A stretch of 64,000 nucleotides of DNA from Plasmodiophora brassicae. Taxonomy: Eukaryota; Endomyxa; Phytomyxea; Plasmodiophorida; Plasmodiophoridae. The stretch spans positions 372,001-436,000 of the forward strand of contig JASFAU010000014.1 of NCBI GenBank assembly GCA_039704465.1, read 5' to 3'. A program made the translations under genes and the position numbers. The notes beneath the pieces are model-generated. The model did no database searches, was not told the DNA's origin, and saw only the letters and a list, made by a program, of their open reading frames with translations. Positions 62,425-64,000 of this stretch are shown here, in pieces (position 1 is the first letter of the stretch; each line of letters opens with the position of its first letter).

Positions 62425-62982
62425 CTATTCAGGGTACGAGTGCGGCATTCGGTGACCCGTCTGACCTTCTGTGAACGCCGACGCTGCGTTGGACGAGCTT
62501 GTGTACTTGGTGCGTTCATCGCCCAGGACGATTGCCTGCCCCTTCTGCGGCATGTGCCCTGCATGGGTGGACCCGCCGTCGGTCCGCTTCGTGAGGAACA
62601 CGCTGGGCGTCGCATTGCTGGTCGTTGTGAAATCCGGTTTCTCCTGCCACGGCAGGTGGGATTGCTGCAGGGCCTCCCTGCTCTTCTTTGCCGCCAGAGC
62701 CCCGCTGTCACCTTGGCCCTGCTGCGCCGTCAGCATGGCGCTTGCCGCAACGAACGGGCGATGGTGAGGGGACGCAATCGAATCCGCCGAGTAATCCGTC
62801 TTCGGCTCGGCGCCTAACCGCACTTGCGACACCGCCGAGCTGTGGCACGCCGCGACCCGATGGTCACCTTTCGACAGCGGCGTGAAGCTCGACCTGGAGT
62901 TCGTCGTGTACGCGCGGGGCGCATACCCGAAACAGATGCTCGTCTTATTGGCGTCGGCCTTCTGCGCGCCCGGTGACGACAT
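62425..62982 (-). CDS. Repeat protein resembling axonemal microtubule inner proteins
   Basis: One exon, 185 residues, with four degenerate repeats spaced 35-50 residues apart: SICFGYAPRAYTTNSRSSFT, RLGAEPKTDYSADSIASPHH, LPWQEKPDFTTTSNATPSVF and IVLGDERTKYTSSSNAASAF. The consensus is hydrophobic-LG-x-x-x-x-x-Y/F-x-T/S-x-S-x-x-x-x-F. Short, disordered proteins with recurring LG...Y-x-T-S...F motifs are typical of proteins lining doublet microtubules, where each repeat contacts a tubulin. No named family can be assigned. If right, the organism builds motile flagella. Confidence 0.5.
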   Translation of the reverse strand: MSSPGAQKADANKTSICFGYAPRAYTTNSRSSFTPLSKGDHRVAACHSSAVSQVRLGAEPKTDYSADSIASPHHRPFVAASAMLTAQQGQGDSGALAAKKSREALQQSHLPWQEKPDFTTTSNATPSVFLTKRTDGGSTHAGHMPQKGQAIVLGDERTKYTSSSNAASAFTEGQTGHRMPHSYPE

Positions 62983-63196
62983 GTCGCCGCCCCTAGAGCA
63001 CTTTAACGCCGTACACTACCCCATGATCCCGCCAAATATCGCTCGTACCTTGCCCGATCCACTCGCAGTAAACGCTATTGGCAAACCGCGACCCCTGCCC
63101 CTGAGACGTGTTTCCCGACAGGTTGCTGACCGCATCAACGTGCTGCGGCTAATGTCGGTGTTCTATTACGCTAGGTACGACGTTCGACGTGGTGGC

Positions 63197-64000
63197 CTAC
63201 CGGCCATGGTGCAGGTTCCGGAACGATTTCCGGAGGTCGTGGAGGCGTTCCAGGGAGCCGCGCCGCCGACGCTGCTGCTCGCGTTGTTCGTCCTCGCGCA
63301 TGGCGCTCCACGTGGACGACCTGCTGGACATTGCGCCATCGTCGGCCGTGATGCCGGTTGCGGCGCGTCGGTGCGAGTGGGCGCCGCCGATCGCCGAGGC
63401 GTCCGCGTCGAGCTGCGCGGCGATCTGGACGGCTTCGGCGAGCGGCGACCCGTGCTCCGCCTCGTGCGCGTCCGTCTGTCGCCTGGCGTCGTCCGGCAGG
63501 AGCATCTGCGGGTTCGGCGACGGATGGCGGACGGGCGCCCGCAGCGGGATCGGCGCCCCTCTCCAGTCCATCAGCGAACTCAGTGCCGTCGCGCGTGCCC
63601 GGTCTCTCGACATGGCCAGCCGGTCCGACAGGTCGGCCAGGTGGACGGCATCGTCGACGGAGAGAGCGGCGGCGGGCGCAGGCGGTGCATGTGCGTCTGC
63701 CGCCGTCTCCTCCTGCATCAGCGCTGGTGCGCGAACCTTCGTCGGGGTCTCCCCATGCGACACGCTGGACGCTGGCCGATGATGATGATGATAAGGTGTG
63801 GCAGGTGCAGGTGATGTCGCTGCCGCGGCCAGCTCTGCTGCCTGGCGGGTGACGCGGTGCTCGAGGTACGCGATCCGGGCACGCAACCCTTCGTTCTCGC
63901 CAGCCAGTGCCTGGATCTGCGCCATGGGCTTCACGAGGATCTCGTCCCGCGTCCTGGTGAGGTCGGCGACAACGGCGGCAAGGCGCTTCTTCTCGGCCTC
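63197..64000 (-). CDS. Coiled-coil protein, C-terminal part (5' end outside window)
   Basis: The frame is open from the window edge (EAEKKRLAAVVADLTRTRDE), with heptad-like spacing through IQALAGENEGLRARIAYLEH and VTRQAAELAAAA, then a Pro/Ala/His-rich disordered region and a basic helical end (EDEQREQQRRRRGSLERLHD, LRKSFRNLHHGR). Stop at 63197-63199. No enzyme or binding domain is visible in this part. A structural or scaffold role is possible. Confidence 0.6.
   Translation of the reverse strand, partial: EAEKKRLAAVVADLTRTRDEILVKPMAQIQALAGENEGLRARIAYLEHRVTRQAAELAAAATSPAPATPYHHHHRPASSVSHGETPTKVRAPALMQEETAADAHAPPAPAAALSVDDAVHLADLSDRLAMSRDRARATALSSLMDWRGAPIPLRAPVRHPSPNPQMLLPDDARRQTDAHEAEHGSPLAEAVQIAAQLDADASAIGGAHSHRRAATGITADDGAMSSRSSTWSAMREDEQREQQRRRRGSLERLHDLRKSFRNLHHGR

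Noticed and set aside
62882..63814. 310-codon plus-strand frame
   Set aside because: Runs antisense to the repeat protein start and the coiled-coil gene; composition typical of a shadow frame.

Overview
The window is nuclear DNA from a GC-rich, gene-dense unicellular eukaryote. Coding genes are broken by short GT-AG introns (about 50 to 66 bp where I could place both ends), intergenic gaps are mostly 30 to 300 bp, and there are two nuclear tRNA genes. The lineage cannot be fixed from sequence alone. There is an apparent microtubule-inner-protein-like repeat gene (suggesting flagellated cells), a fungal-type adenylate cyclase core, a FunK1-like kinase, a class C GPCR with a bacterial-type binding ectodomain and a DYW-type PPR protein. 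This mix points to a flagellate or zoosporic protist or early fungal relative rather than a land plant, animal or yeast.

Layout. 0-0.6 kb: 3' part of a FunK1-like kinase. 0.8-6.5 kb: a nearly intact Ty3/gypsy chromodomain retrotransposon with very short LTRs and two single-base frame breaks. 7-24 kb: housekeeping genes: Pol I subunit A43-like, a GNAT acetyltransferase, a secreted protein, a CRT10-like WD40 protein, an ankyrin protein, a DUSP/Ubl/Tudor-knot/USP deubiquitinase, ORC4 divergent from a SOSS-B single-strand binding protein, a RING-LON membrane protein, the acyltransferase PDAT, a secreted kelch protein and LAMTOR5. 24.4-29 kb: INO80. 29.1-35.3 kb: a signalling pair, an RGS-FYVE-PH-adenylate cyclase fusion and a class C 7TM receptor. 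35.7-42.1 kb: tRNA-Pro, a secretory U-box-like protein, SYO1/HEATR3 and a 1146-residue DYW PPR editing-type factor. 42.1-43.3 kb: a hAT-like transposon remnant with a 93-bp-arm hairpin. 43.6-55.4 kb: an NHL-propeller membrane protein, an SLC49-like transporter, WDR55, BMT5-like rRNA methyltransferase, PLAA/Ufd3, a small zinc-finger protein and a BRCT protein. 55.9-61.5 kb: two secreted histidine-rich proteins sharing a C-terminal module, flanking a degenerate transposon (57.39-59.68 kb) whose protein joins a SAP motif and a PD-(D/E)XK-like nuclease to a piggyBac-like C-terminus, and a ZPR1-like gene without its zinc finger. 61.9-64 kb: tRNA-Arg, a repeat protein resembling microtubule inner proteins and part of a coiled-coil protein.

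Functional themes: ribosome biogenesis and nucleolus (A43, SYO1, WDR55, BMT5, perhaps ZPR1-like), DNA replication, repair and chromatin (ORC4, SOSS-B, INO80, BRCT), ubiquitin (USP, RING-LON, PLAA, U-box-like), and cAMP signalling (receptor plus RGS-cyclase). The strongest candidates for new biology are the nuclease/piggyBac hybrid transposon, the RGS-FYVE-PH-cyclase fusion beside its possible receptor, the paired histidine-rich secreted proteins, and the DYW protein.
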